Shown: piece after piece, positions 17,243-25,238 of the stretch
How the letters are laid out: each line of letters begins with the position of its first letter
How positions within the stretch are numbered: position 1 is the stretch's first letter
Assembly (NCBI GenBank): GCA_017397655.1
Contig: JAFQIG010000061.1
Location: forward strand, 1 to 38,401
Length of the DNA: 38,401 nt
Direction: 5' to 3'
Source: Clostridia bacterium
GTDB lineage: Bacteria > Bacillota > Clostridia > Oscillospirales > Acutalibacteraceae
Notes under the pieces: generated by a model
Database searches by the model: none
Told to the model about the DNA's origin: nothing
What the model saw: the letters and a program-made list of their open reading frames with translations, nothing else
Program-made: the position numbers and the translations under genes

Positions 17243-17686
17243 ATGGAAGTATTGAAGATAAAAAAGCTTCGTGATAATGCTGTTATCCCGAAGCGTGCCA
17301 CCGAGGGTAGTGCAGGTATCGACCTGTATGCGTGTATTGATGAACCGATTACCGTAAAGGCAGGCGGTCATGCGCTTATCCCTACGGGAATTGCGATTGC
17401 TTTGCCGACTGACGGTTATGCGGCGTTTGTTTTTGCAAGAAGCGGTCTTGCCATCAAGCACGGTATGGGGCTTCTTAACGGAGTCGGTGTTGTTGACAGC
17501 GACTACAGAGGCGAGGTTTGTGTCGGTATCGTGAATCAGTTTGATGAGGATTATACGATAACTCCGTCGGAAAGAATCGCTCAGCTTGTCATAATGCCCG
17601 TATCGCTTATGCCGACTGTTGAGACGGATGTGCTTGACGAAACCGAGCGTGGAGAAGGCGGCTTCGGCTCAACAGGCAAAAAGTAA
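17243..17686 (+). CDS. dut: dUTP diphosphatase (trimeric dUTPase)
   Basis: Hydrolyses dUTP to dUMP, keeping uracil out of DNA. The 147-aa product has all five trimeric dUTPase motifs: GSAGIDLYA, ARSGLAIKHG, GVVDSDYRGEV, ERIAQLVI and the C-terminal RGEGGFGSTGK that closes over the active site. AAAGGA lies 7 nt before the ATG at 17243; a TTG six bases earlier is less likely. It follows smc by 15 nt and is probably co-transcribed with it. Confidence 0.97.
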   Translation: MEVLKIKKLRDNAVIPKRATEGSAGIDLYACIDEPITVKAGGHALIPTGIAIALPTDGYAAFVFARSGLAIKHGMGLLNGVGVVDSDYRGEVCVGIVNQFDEDYTITPSERIAQLVIMPVSLMPTVETDVLDETERGEGGFGSTGKK

Positions 17687-17702
17687 CTGCGGAGGTGCTT
17701 CG

Positions 17703-18209
17703 ATGAAAAGAAGATTGACGGCATTACTCTTATTAACGGCAATGCTTTTTTGCTTTGCAGCGTGCTCTGACGGTGAAACGGATATGCACAGCCAGACGGC
17801 TGCAGGCTTTGCGGATGAAGAAAATCCCGTTGTGATAGATCCGTTTGAGGAAAAGACTGCAAACAAAGAGGTTTCGGGTGACGAGGTCAAGTGCGAAAAG
17901 TGGACCGACAACGGCAAAACACTCGGCTTTATCATGCGCTTTTCCAAAAAGACAATGATCGACCACGATCTTGCAAATCCCGAAAATGTCTATTACGGTA
18001 TAGTTACCGAAAGCAAGAGTAAAAAGATTGTTATTCCGACAGAGGATATTCAGATCAGTGACGATATTACGACAGGCGAATATGTGATAAAAATGCTCTA
18101 TTCGTCCGACAAAAAAGGTGATGCAGAGATCAGCTTTTGCCTTTCTAAAAGAGAAGAATACGGCGATTCTATGATCTTTTGTGCCAAAACGGGCTGTAAT
18201 TTGTCCTGA
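17703..18209 (+). CDS. Putative lipoprotein, 168 aa
   Basis: The family is not recognised. The N-terminus MKRRLTALLLLTAMLFCFAAC is a lipoprotein signal: basic start, hydrophobic core and a lipobox ending in FAAC, with the cysteine at about residue 21 as the lipid attachment site. The mature part is small, acidic at first and then mixed, with likely beta strands. GGAGGT lies 7 nt upstream and the gap to dut is 16 nt, so it is at the end of the smc-dut transcript. An outer-surface location is inferred. Confidence 0.75.
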   Translation: MKRRLTALLLLTAMLFCFAACSDGETDMHSQTAAGFADEENPVVIDPFEEKTANKEVSGDEVKCEKWTDNGKTLGFIMRFSKKTMIDHDLANPENVYYGIVTESKSKKIVIPTEDIQISDDITTGEYVIKMLYSSDKKGDAEISFCLSKREEYGDSMIFCAKTGCNLS

Positions 18210-18221
18210 AAACAGCTTTTT
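18192..18221 (+). terminator. Weak terminator after the lipoprotein
   Basis: GGCTGT (18192-18197) can pair with ACAGCT (18212-18217) with one wobble, followed by five T. The stem is short and overlaps the gene end, so this is tentative. Confidence 0.3.
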
Positions 18222-18255
18222 ATACAAGAAATCGGAACTAATTGTTTAAAAACAC

Positions 18256-18284
18256 TTGCAATAATAATACTTTTGTTATAAAAT
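18256..18284 (+). promoter_or_regulatory. Promoter of efp
   Basis: TTGCAA (18256-18261) with TAAAAT (18279-18284) at 17-nt spacing; TATAAA two bases earlier is an alternative -10. It lies about 30 nt before the efp leader. Confidence 0.6.
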
Positions 18285-18319
18285 AAATCAGTAAAAAAGA
18301 AAATCGGAGGAATAATATT

Positions 18320-18877
18320 ATGGTATCAGCAGGCGATTTCAGAAACGGCGTAACCTTTGAAATGGAAGGTCAGGTTTACCAGATCATCGAATTCCAGCAC
18401 GTTAAACCCGGCAAGGGCGCTGCTTTTGTTCGTACAAAGATCAGAAACGTTATCGGCGGTGCAGTAGTTGAGCGTACATTCAGCCCGACTGACAAGTTCC
18501 CCACAGCTTATATCGAGCGTAAGGAAATGGAATATTCCTACAATGACGGCGATCTTTACTACTTTATGGATCCCGAAACATTCGATATGATTCCCATCAA
18601 CGCAAGCGATCTTCCCGACAGCTTCAAGTTTGTCAAGGAGAACGTTGTTTGCCGTATCCTTTCCTACAAGGGCAACGTTTTCGGTCTTGAACCCCCCACA
18701 ACGGTAACTCTTAAGGTTACTAAGACTGATCCCGGCTTCAAGGGTGATACAGCTACCAATGCTACAAAGCCCGCAGAGCTTGAGACAGGTGCAGAGGTCA
18801 AGGTTCCTCTCTTCATCGATGAGGGTGAGGATATCGTAGTTGACACACGTACAGGTGAATATCTCAGCCGTGCATAA
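18320..18877 (+). CDS. efp: Elongation factor P
   Basis: Helps ribosomes through stretches of proline. The 185-aa product is full length with the three beta-barrel domains: the modifiable loop reads [10 protein letters not shown], with the lysine between the two glycines at about residue 32, then [19 protein letters not shown] and the C-terminal [23 protein letters not shown] is 8-12 nt upstream. No modification enzyme is in the window. It is followed after 38 nt by the acidic zinc-ribbon gene. Confidence 0.98.
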   Translation: MVSAGDFRNGVTFEMEGQVYQIIEFQHVKPGKGAAFVRTKIRNVIGGAVVERTFSPTDKFPTAYIERKEMEYSYNDGDLYYFMDPETFDMIPINASDLPDSFKFVKENVVCRILSYKGNVFGLEPPTTVTLKVTKTDPGFKGDTATNATKPAELETGAEVKVPLFIDEGEDIVVDTRTGEYLSRA

Positions 18878-18915
18878 TTGCACAACTAAATTTATACAGC
18901 ATGGAGGTTTTTCTT

Positions 18916-19335
18916 ATGACATTGACAGAAAAAGCTGCATATCTCAGAGGACTTGCAGAGGGTCTCGGACTTGATCCCGAAAAGGCAGAGACAAAGATGT
19001 TCAACGCTATCATGGACGTTATTGACGATCTTGCACTTACTTGTGCAGATGTCGAGGATAACATCGCTCTTATCAACGAACAGCTTGACGCCGTTGACGA
19101 GGATCTCGACGAGCTTGAGACCTTCGTTTATGACGAAATGGACGATGACGATCTTTTTGATGATGACGATGACGAGTGCTTCGAGGTTGAGTGCCCCGCT
19201 TGCGGTGAAGTTATCTGCGTAGATGCAGGCGTTCTTGAGGACGGCTCTCTTAACTGCCCCAACTGCAACGAGCTTCTCGAATTCGACTTTGACGAGGATT
19301 GCGACTGCGGTTGCTGTGACGGTTGCGACGACTAA
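18916..19335 (+). CDS. Acidic CD1247-like protein with C-terminal zinc ribbon
   Basis: The 139-aa protein has a helical N-terminal half (TEKAAYLRGLAEGLGLDPEK) that resembles the CD1247 N-terminal domain found in Clostridia, a run of Asp/Glu (about 70-95), and a zinc ribbon with CPAC and CPNC pairs. The tail is another Cys/Asp-rich stretch (CDCGCCDGC). The function is unknown; a structural or nucleic-acid-related role is only a guess. GGAGG (18903-18907) supports the ATG at 18916 rather than 18901. It ends in a strong terminator and likely shares the efp transcript. Confidence 0.8.
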   Translation: MTLTEKAAYLRGLAEGLGLDPEKAETKMFNAIMDVIDDLALTCADVEDNIALINEQLDAVDEDLDELETFVYDEMDDDDLFDDDDDECFEVECPACGEVICVDAGVLEDGSLNCPNCNELLEFDFDEDCDCGCCDGCDD

Positions 19336-19353
19336 GATTAATACGCAAAATAA

Positions 19354-19388
19354 AAGTGGCTTGTATTCGTACAGGCCACTTGCTTTTT
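19354..19388 (+). terminator. Terminator of efp and the zinc-ribbon gene
   Basis: A 12-bp stem AAGTGGCTTGTA (19354-19365) / TACAGGCCACTT (19370-19381) with a TTCG tetraloop and one wobble, followed by GCTTTTTT. Confidence 0.93.
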
Positions 19389-19401
19389 TATAATTTCCAA
19401 C

Positions 19402-19451
19402 TGAAAAAGTAAAATAGCAAGAGAGGAAAGCCTCCTTTTCTCTTGCTATTT
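19402..19451 (-). terminator. Terminator of the minus-strand LRR gene
   Basis: AAATAGCAAGAG (19412-19423) and CTCTTGCTATTT (19440-19451) are exact inverted copies. Read on the minus strand the stem is followed by a T-rich tract (TTTTACTTTTT). It faces the plus-strand terminator just to its left. Confidence 0.85.
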
Positions 19452-19458
19452 TTATGAT

Positions 19459-20700
19459 TTAAAAGAATCTGTAGCTGACGTTCGTGTTGTCGTCTGACCA
19501 GCTGCTGTTCCAGTTTTTAAGGACATACAGGCGGGTGTTGTCTACGTGGATGTCGATTCCTTTTTCGGGAGTGAGCTTGTGCGAGAATGCCAGACAGCCT
19601 ACATAATAAACGCTGTCGGGGATGCTGATTTCTGATACATCGGAGAGTCCTGCAAAAGCGAAGTCTGAGATATAGCCGACACTGTCGGGGATGCTGATTG
19701 TTGAAAGATTCTTGTTGAAGGCAAAAGCGTATTCGCAGATAATTGTAACGGAGTCGGGGATTGAGTAGGAGGTGTTCTTGCTTGCAACGGGATACTGATA
19801 AACAGCTGTTTTGTCCTTGTCGAACAATACACCGAAGCTGTCGCTTGAATAATAAAGATTGTTCTTGTCAACCGTAATTTTTTCGATACCGGATTCCAAT
19901 CCGCCGAAAGCCATGGTTTCAATACCCATAATATTTTTCGGAATGTAGATTTCCTTAAGGCTGCTGCAATCGTAAAAGGCAAACTCTCTTATCCATCTGA
20001 GGTTTTCCGGAAGAGTGATGCTTGTCAGAGAGGTGCAACTGCTGAATGCGTACGGCTCGATGCTGATGAGCTTTTTGGGAAGAACGACAGTCTCAAGATT
20101 TGTGCAGTAAGAGAATGTTTCCATATTGATGGTGGTGAGGCTTTGCGGAAGAGTAATGCCCTTAAGACTTGTGCAGCCTGCAAAGGCACCGCCGCCTATG
20201 TATGTTACACTTTCGGGAATGTTGATTGAAGTGAGATTTTCGCAGTCACAGAAAGCACTGTACATAATCATTGTTACGCTGTCGGGAATGTAAATGCTTT
20301 TAAGGTTTGACAGATACTGAAAAGCGCCTTCACCGATTGTTGTAACGCCGTCAGCGACTCTTACGCTTGTGACATCAAGCTCTGCCCACGGTGCAAAGTT
20401 AAGGTGAGTGCAATTATCCATTGCGCCTGTGCCGAAGATGAAAAGCTCGCCGCTTTCTTCATTGAAGATGTAGTAAACATCATCACCGCATTTTTCAGCT
20501 GTTTCCTTGAGTGCATCGTAGTCAGGCTTGCCGATGATTCTGTCTGCTTCGCTTGTTTGTGATACGGTGATGACGGCTTTTGTTTCGGTTTCGCCGACTG
20601 CTTCGGATTTTGTGCCGTTTGCACCTGCGAAAATACCTGCGGCAACGGCTGCTGTTGCGATTACGGATGTGATGGTTAAGATTACTTTTTTTACTGTCAT
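19459..20700 (-). CDS. Secreted BspA-type leucine-rich repeat protein
   Basis: The 413-aa protein has a signal peptide (residues 1-28, hydrophobic, then AGAN). A short linker and a domain with CGDDVYYIFNEESGEL and GTGAM follow, as in other LRR_5/BspA proteins of gut bacteria. The rest is a series of about eight or nine repeats of roughly 23 residues built on the pattern AF..C..L..I.IP.SV..I. Such proteins are surface or secreted and bind hosts, other cells or polymers; no enzyme domain is visible and no LPXTG anchor. It is on the minus strand, unlike the surrounding core genes, with its own promoter and terminator. Confidence 0.9.
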   Translation of the reverse strand: MTVKKVILTITSVIATAAVAAGIFAGANGTKSEAVGETETKAVITVSQTSEADRIIGKPDYDALKETAEKCGDDVYYIFNEESGELFIFGTGAMDNCTHLNFAPWAELDVTSVRVADGVTTIGEGAFQYLSNLKSIYIPDSVTMIMYSAFCDCENLTSINIPESVTYIGGGAFAGCTSLKGITLPQSLTTINMETFSYCTNLETVVLPKKLISIEPYAFSSCTSLTSITLPENLRWIREFAFYDCSSLKEIYIPKNIMGIETMAFGGLESGIEKITVDKNNLYYSSDSFGVLFDKDKTAVYQYPVASKNTSYSIPDSVTIICEYAFAFNKNLSTISIPDSVGYISDFAFAGLSDVSEISIPDSVYYVGCLAFSHKLTPEKGIDIHVDNTRLYVLKNWNSSWSDDNTNVSYRFF

Positions 20701-20745
20701 TTTTATTTACCCCTTTTTTGTTTTTTGTTTCCTGTTGACACCCGT

Positions 20746-20775
20746 ATAATAACAGGAATTACGGGGAATTTGTAA
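20746..20775 (-). promoter_or_regulatory. Promoter of the LRR gene
   Basis: On the minus strand TTACAA (20770-20775), 18-nt spacer, TATTAT (20746-20751). GGGG lies near the start codon as a ribosome site. Confidence 0.6.
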
Positions 20776-20890
20776 TGATTGTATTTTTTGACACTGAAAA
20801 TGTAATTTTTGATAAAAATGAGTTGTGATGAATGAATCATTGCAGCTTGGAACTGTCGATAAAGAAGCCAAGAACGTGCGTATAAAATTT

Positions 20891-20977
20891 AAGATTCTTC
20901 GCCTGCGGCTCAGAATGACACCAATAAGTTTCTGTGAAAAAACCAATCGGGTCATTCTGAACGAAGTGAAGAATCTT
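20891..20977. repeat. Palindrome, GTCATTC/GAAGAATCTT family
   Basis: The left arm 20891-20919 (AAGATTCTTCGCC... ending CAGAATGAC) and right arm 20951-20977 (GTCATTCTGAACGAAGTG...) pair imperfectly, with a loop of about 30 nt. It is the same family as 398-463. It lies between the end of the galactosidase gene and the promoter of the LRR gene and may also stop transcripts. Apart from this repeat and the LRR promoter, 20701-21022 shows nothing else. Confidence 0.7.
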
Positions 20978-21022
20978 TTTGGTATGTGATTTGACGTGTT
21001 TTTATACAGCCATCGTTTTTGC

Positions 21023-23146
21023 TTACTTAATTGCTTCAATAAGTACCAGCTCAGAGTGAAGTGCAGATGGGATAAGGGCGGTGATGCCTTTTGTAATGAT
21101 TTCGTATCCGCTTAAAGTGATGATGTCGCCCGAATTGTCAAAGGTGACCTTATAATCATACGATGAGTTGATACCTTTCGGAATAACGGTGAAGCGGTTA
21201 TCCTTCGGCATTGTAAGTGTGAACAGAGCAACAGCCGCTTTTGTTCTGTCATCTGAAGCAACTTCGAGCGAGCAGAAGCCGTCATCAAGACTCTTTGCAA
21301 CATCGGGAGTATGATGATAAATTTTTGATGTGGGCAGGAACGGTCTTATGAAATTCTTATAAACATTCACGCTGTGTCTGACAAAATTCATCTGATCGGA
21401 ATTTATGCGGACATCGGTGGGAGCTATGACGTTGAGCGACATATGAGTCAGCATTACGTTTCTCATATGAGCATGGAGTGAGCCGACGGTGTGACAGCCC
21501 ATTCCTGCAAAGAGTCTGTCAACTCTTTCGGGGGGAAGCGCCATAGTCATTCCGTTTGTTATCATTACGGAATGCGGAACCTTTTGCCAGTCGGAAACCC
21601 AGGTGTGATTGAAGCTTTTCATCATGGCAAGGTCTGTTCGTCCGCCGCCGCCTGCACAGTTTTCAAAAATCACCTTCGGGAAACGCTTGTGAAGGTTGTC
21701 ATAAATCCTGTGAATCGCATTGAAATGCTTTACTGACAGACATTCACCGTCACGGACGGTAAAGTATTCACGGTAAGAAATATTGTGATCGACTCTGAGA
21801 AGCTCGACATTGTACTCCTCTATGATCCTTGCAAGCTCTTCCTCTGCCCAGGCGGCAGCATCGGGCTTTGAAAGGTCAAGAAGACTGTGTGATTTTTCAC
21901 CGAAAATGTTTTCGGCACGCCATTCGGGATGCTCTTTGTACACGGGCGAGAATTTGCCGAGCTTTTCAATATCAACCCAGAGTGCAAAGCGCATACCTTT
22001 TTCACGGCAGTAGTCCGACAGCTCTTTAAGACCGTTCGGGTAACGGTCATCATTCTGTACGTTGATTCCGTTATAATCGCCCCACTGCATTTCTTTGTCG
22101 GGAGGACATACCCAACCTGCATCGATGATAAATACCTCGGCACCCATTTCTGCCATCTGGTCAATATATTCTTTTGTCGTCTGAACAGACATATCGTGCT
22201 CGGCACCCATTCCTGCACCGACAAGACAGGCTGTGGGATCAGCCTCCTTTTCGCAAAGAACGGATTTTCTTATGTGAGCGTGCATTTCGTTGACGGCATC
22301 GTCAAGATCACCCGATACAACACCCATATGTACAGTGGGTGTTACGAATGTTTCACCGCCTTCGATAACCGTCAGAGGCTTGTGAGAGATTATTTCTGCC
22401 TTGAGCGAAACCGAAGTATTATTGTTTTCGGAATCCGTTCTGTAGTCTACGCTGTAGCGGCAGCCTGCAGTCCATTCGATCTGCGAGAAAAAGAATGTTC
22501 CCGTGACGTTGTTGCGAAGGAACAGAAGCGGATGACGGAAGCGATCTCTGCCGAAACGGAAATCAACTGATGTCATACAGGGATTAAGATCCTGCCAGGA
22601 AAACTCACCTTCACGACCCCAGCCATCACGGTCAAAGTATCCGAGACTGTAGTATTTGCGGATATCACGGCAGTTTGTAAGCTCTGCTTTTTTCATGCTT
22701 TCAAGACCGCCCGAAAGAACACAAAGGCGTGACAGATTCATCGGTCTGTCGGAAAGATTTTCGATCTCTATGTAACGTGAAAACATATGTGTTCCGTCAA
22801 TAAGAGTGTGAATTTTAAGTCTTACAGGCTTTAAGGTGCTGTCAAGAGTCAGAACGGCTTTTATACTGCCGTCATCGGTACGGTTTTCGCAAAAATCAAC
22901 AAACTCAAGTCCGTGATCAATGCTCTGACCGTCAAGCTCGATATTGAATGCCGACGGTTCAGAAAACGCATATCTGTCAAGACGTGAGGGACAGTTTTTT
23001 AATGTATTAAGAACATATCCGCCTGCGTTGTATCCCGAAGAGATCAATACGCCGCTTTGCATAGTTTCTTCATAAACGCACAGAGCACTTCTGTAACAGA
23101 AAACGGGATTTTCGCTTTTTTCATAATATATATCGGTATAGGACAT
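21023..23146 (-). CDS. Alpha-galactosidase, GH36 family-like
   Basis: Releases alpha-linked galactose from raffinose-type sugars; intracellular, as no signal peptide is visible. The 707-aa product has an N-terminal beta-sandwich, a TIM barrel and a C-terminal beta domain. Expected GH36 features are FIIDAGW, ALWVDIEKL, the nucleophile region LLRVDHN, and ENCAGGGGRTD followed by the probable acid/base aspartate in WVSDWQ. The exact substrate is not certain, since LRVDHN differs from the common KWDMNR and other GH36 or related activities are possible. The ATG at 23146 has GGGAG 8 nt upstream. It has a strong promoter of its own; the MFS transporter at 30980 is too far away to be called its partner. 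Confidence 0.85.
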   Translation of the reverse strand: MSYTDIYYEKSENPVFCYRSALCVYEETMQSGVLISSGYNAGGYVLNTLKNCPSRLDRYAFSEPSAFNIELDGQSIDHGLEFVDFCENRTDDGSIKAVLTLDSTLKPVRLKIHTLIDGTHMFSRYIEIENLSDRPMNLSRLCVLSGGLESMKKAELTNCRDIRKYYSLGYFDRDGWGREGEFSWQDLNPCMTSVDFRFGRDRFRHPLLFLRNNVTGTFFFSQIEWTAGCRYSVDYRTDSENNNTSVSLKAEIISHKPLTVIEGGETFVTPTVHMGVVSGDLDDAVNEMHAHIRKSVLCEKEADPTACLVGAGMGAEHDMSVQTTKEYIDQMAEMGAEVFIIDAGWVCPPDKEMQWGDYNGINVQNDDRYPNGLKELSDYCREKGMRFALWVDIEKLGKFSPVYKEHPEWRAENIFGEKSHSLLDLSKPDAAAWAEEELARIIEEYNVELLRVDHNISYREYFTVRDGECLSVKHFNAIHRIYDNLHKRFPKVIFENCAGGGGRTDLAMMKSFNHTWVSDWQKVPHSVMITNGMTMALPPERVDRLFAGMGCHTVGSLHAHMRNVMLTHMSLNVIAPTDVRINSDQMNFVRHSVNVYKNFIRPFLPTSKIYHHTPDVAKSLDDGFCSLEVASDDRTKAAVALFTLTMPKDNRFTVIPKGINSSYDYKVTFDNSGDIITLSGYEIITKGITALIPSALHSELVLIEAIK

Positions 23147-23168
23147 TAAAATCGCTCCCTTCTGTTTG

Positions 23169-23197
23169 ATTTTACTTGAAGAGTATTGTGTTGTCAA
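23169..23197 (-). promoter_or_regulatory. Promoter of the GH36 gene
   Basis: On the minus strand TTGACA (23192-23197), 17-nt spacer, TAAAAT (23169-23174). It lies 23 nt upstream of the ATG and back to back with the promoter at 23206. Confidence 0.85.
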
Positions 23198-23205
23198 TAT
23201 AACAC

Positions 23206-23234
23206 TTGTAGTTTTCGGAATATAATGGTATAAT
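23206..23234 (+). promoter_or_regulatory. Promoter of the 23293-27176 operon
   Basis: TTGTAG (23206-23211), 17-nt spacer, TATAAT (23229-23234). A second TATAAT lies at 23221-23226. It is divergent from the GH36 promoter and the two nearly touch. Confidence 0.65.
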
Positions 23235-23292
23235 AACTTTACGGACTTTGAGAAAGGTGACTTTATCGGGTTAGTCAGACAGGAAGTATTTT

Positions 23293-24003
23293 ATGCAGAA
23301 AATGATGTCTTATATGCGTTCTGCGATGGAACGCTATAACATGATAGAGGACGGGGACAGAATTGCCGTAGGCTTGTCGGGCGGTAAGGATTCTGTTGTG
23401 CTTCTTCATTGTCTTGCGAGGATGAGACTGTTTTATCCCAAAAAGTATTCGTTGACGGCAATTACCGTTGATCCTTGCTTTTCGGGTAAAGAGACGGATT
23501 ACACGGCACTTGAAGAGCTGTGTGAAAAAATAGATGTTCCGTATGTTATCAAACGTACAGAGATCGGTCAGATAATCTTTGATGTCAGAAAAGAGCCGAA
23601 TCCCTGCAGTCTGTGTGCAAGAATGCGAAGAGGTGCTTTGCACGATCTGGTAAAAGAAATCGGACACAACAAGCTGGCACTCGGTCATCATATGGATGAT
23701 GCGGTTGAGACGTTTATGATGAATCTTCTTAACGAAGCGAGAGTAGGATGCTTTTCTCCCGTAACATATCTTTCAAGAAAAGACATTCACATGATACGGC
23801 CGATGGTATTTGCAAGGGAGAGTGACTGTGCAAGAGTTGCACGTGTTGAGTCACTTCCCGTAATAAAGAGTAACTGTCCTGCCGACGGTACGACGGAAAG
23901 ACAGAATGTAAAAGAGCTTTTAACATTCCTTGAAAAAGATTACAAGGATGTCAGATATAAAATTCTCGGTGCCATGCAGCGAGGCAACATTAACGGTTTT
24001 TAA
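23293..24003 (+). CDS. TtcA/TtuA-like PP-loop ATPase (tRNA thiolation family)
   Basis: The 236-aa protein has the PP-loop SGGKDS (about 30-35) that activates a base as an adenylate, a PNPCSLCARMRRG CxxC pair, GHHMDD, and a late NCPAD cysteine. In TtcA and TtuA two such cysteines plus a third bind a 4Fe-4S cluster used to add sulfur to cytidine 32 or uridine 54 of tRNA. The target base cannot be told here. AGGAAG precedes the ATG. It leads a tight four-gene run with 12-15-nt gaps. Confidence 0.85.
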   Translation: MQKMMSYMRSAMERYNMIEDGDRIAVGLSGGKDSVVLLHCLARMRLFYPKKYSLTAITVDPCFSGKETDYTALEELCEKIDVPYVIKRTEIGQIIFDVRKEPNPCSLCARMRRGALHDLVKEIGHNKLALGHHMDDAVETFMMNLLNEARVGCFSPVTYLSRKDIHMIRPMVFARESDCARVARVESLPVIKSNCPADGTTERQNVKELLTFLEKDYKDVRYKILGAMQRGNINGF

Positions 24004-24017
24004 GAAAGGGCGACAGT

Positions 24018-25226
24018 ATGAAATACGCAATAGTACTTTATGACGGTATGGCAGATTACCCCGTACCTGCTTTAAACGGTAAAACTCCCATGGAGGTGGC
24101 TGATAAGCCTAACTTTGACGCTTTGGCAAAAAAGGCTGAAGTCGGACTTGTAAAAACGGTTGCAGACGGACTGAAGCCCGGCAGCGATATCGCAAACTTA
24201 AGTGTTCTCGGATACGATCCCAAGCTGTATCACAAGGGACGTTCACCTTTAGAAGCTGCAAATATCGGTGTCAGCATGGCTGCCGATGATGTTGCACTCC
24301 GATGCAATCTTGTTACACTCAGCGATGAAGAAAATTATGAGGACAAAACAATGATCGACTATTCTGCAGGCGATATAAGCTCTGCAGAAGCGGCAGAAAT
24401 AATCAAGACGGTGTCCGAGCATTTCGGTAACGATGTTTTCAACTTCTATAACGGTGTCAGCTACCGTCATTGTCTGATCGTTCACGGAGGTACAACCGAG
24501 CTCGGAAAAATGACACCTCCTCACGATATTTCAAAGCGTGTTATCGGACCGTATCTTTCCGATCACAAAAATGCAGAAAAGCTTATCGCAATGATGAAAG
24601 AAAGCTACGCTCTTTTAAAGGATCATCCCGTTAACAAAAAGCGTGTGGCAAAGGGTAAGCTTCCTGCAAATTCCGTATGGTTCTGGGGTGAGGGTACGTG
24701 CACGACGCTTCCGTCATTCAATGAGCTTTACGGACTTAAAGGCTCGATCATTACGGCGGTTGACCTTCTCGGAGGCATCGGATTCCTTGCAAAGATGAAT
24801 ACTCCCAAGGTTGACGGTGTCACAGGTTATCTTGACACAAACTTTGTCGGTAAGGCAGAAGCTGCCGTTGAAGAATGGAAAAACGGTCAGGATCTTGTTT
24901 ATCTTCATTTTGAAGCTCCTGATGAATGCGGTCACAGAAACGAACCCGAAAACAAGGTAAAGGCTATCGAAATGATAGATTCGCTTGTTCTGCCCGTATT
25001 GCTTGATTATCTTAAAGCACAGGGTGACTACAAGATAATGATTCTTCCCGATCATCCGACACCCATCGTCACAATGACACACGCCTCCGATCCCGTTCCC
25101 TATATGATTTACAGCAGCAAGTGCGAAAAGAACGGCGTCGATTCGATCAACGAAAACTCTGCCAAGGAAACGGGAATATATCTTTCCGACGGCACTAAGC
25201 TTATGCAAAAGTTCATTGATTTTTAA
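24018..25226 (+). CDS. Archaeal-type 2,3-bisphosphoglycerate-independent phosphoglycerate mutase (ApgM-like)
   Basis: The 402-aa protein belongs to the alkaline phosphatase superfamily: LYDGMADYP at the start with the first metal aspartate, the serine of DIANLSVLGYDP as likely phosphoserine, FEAPDECGHRNE and ILPDHPTPI as metal-binding motifs. This branch (ApgM, COG3635) is annotated as phosphoglycerate mutase, and some bacterial members have been proposed to act as homoserine kinases instead. No threonine genes flank it here, so the choice stays open. Gap of 14 nt after the PP-loop gene. Confidence 0.85.
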   Translation: MKYAIVLYDGMADYPVPALNGKTPMEVADKPNFDALAKKAEVGLVKTVADGLKPGSDIANLSVLGYDPKLYHKGRSPLEAANIGVSMAADDVALRCNLVTLSDEENYEDKTMIDYSAGDISSAEAAEIIKTVSEHFGNDVFNFYNGVSYRHCLIVHGGTTELGKMTPPHDISKRVIGPYLSDHKNAEKLIAMMKESYALLKDHPVNKKRVAKGKLPANSVWFWGEGTCTTLPSFNELYGLKGSIITAVDLLGGIGFLAKMNTPKVDGVTGYLDTNFVGKAEAAVEEWKNGQDLVYLHFEAPDECGHRNEPENKVKAIEMIDSLVLPVLLDYLKAQGDYKIMILPDHPTPIVTMTHASDPVPYMIYSSKCEKNGVDSINENSAKETGIYLSDGTKLMQKFIDF

Positions 25227-25238
25227 GGAGTAGATTCC

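Noticed and set aside
21929..22570. Plus-strand frame of 213 codons
   Set aside because: Antisense to the GH36 gene; low-complexity composition with no family features.
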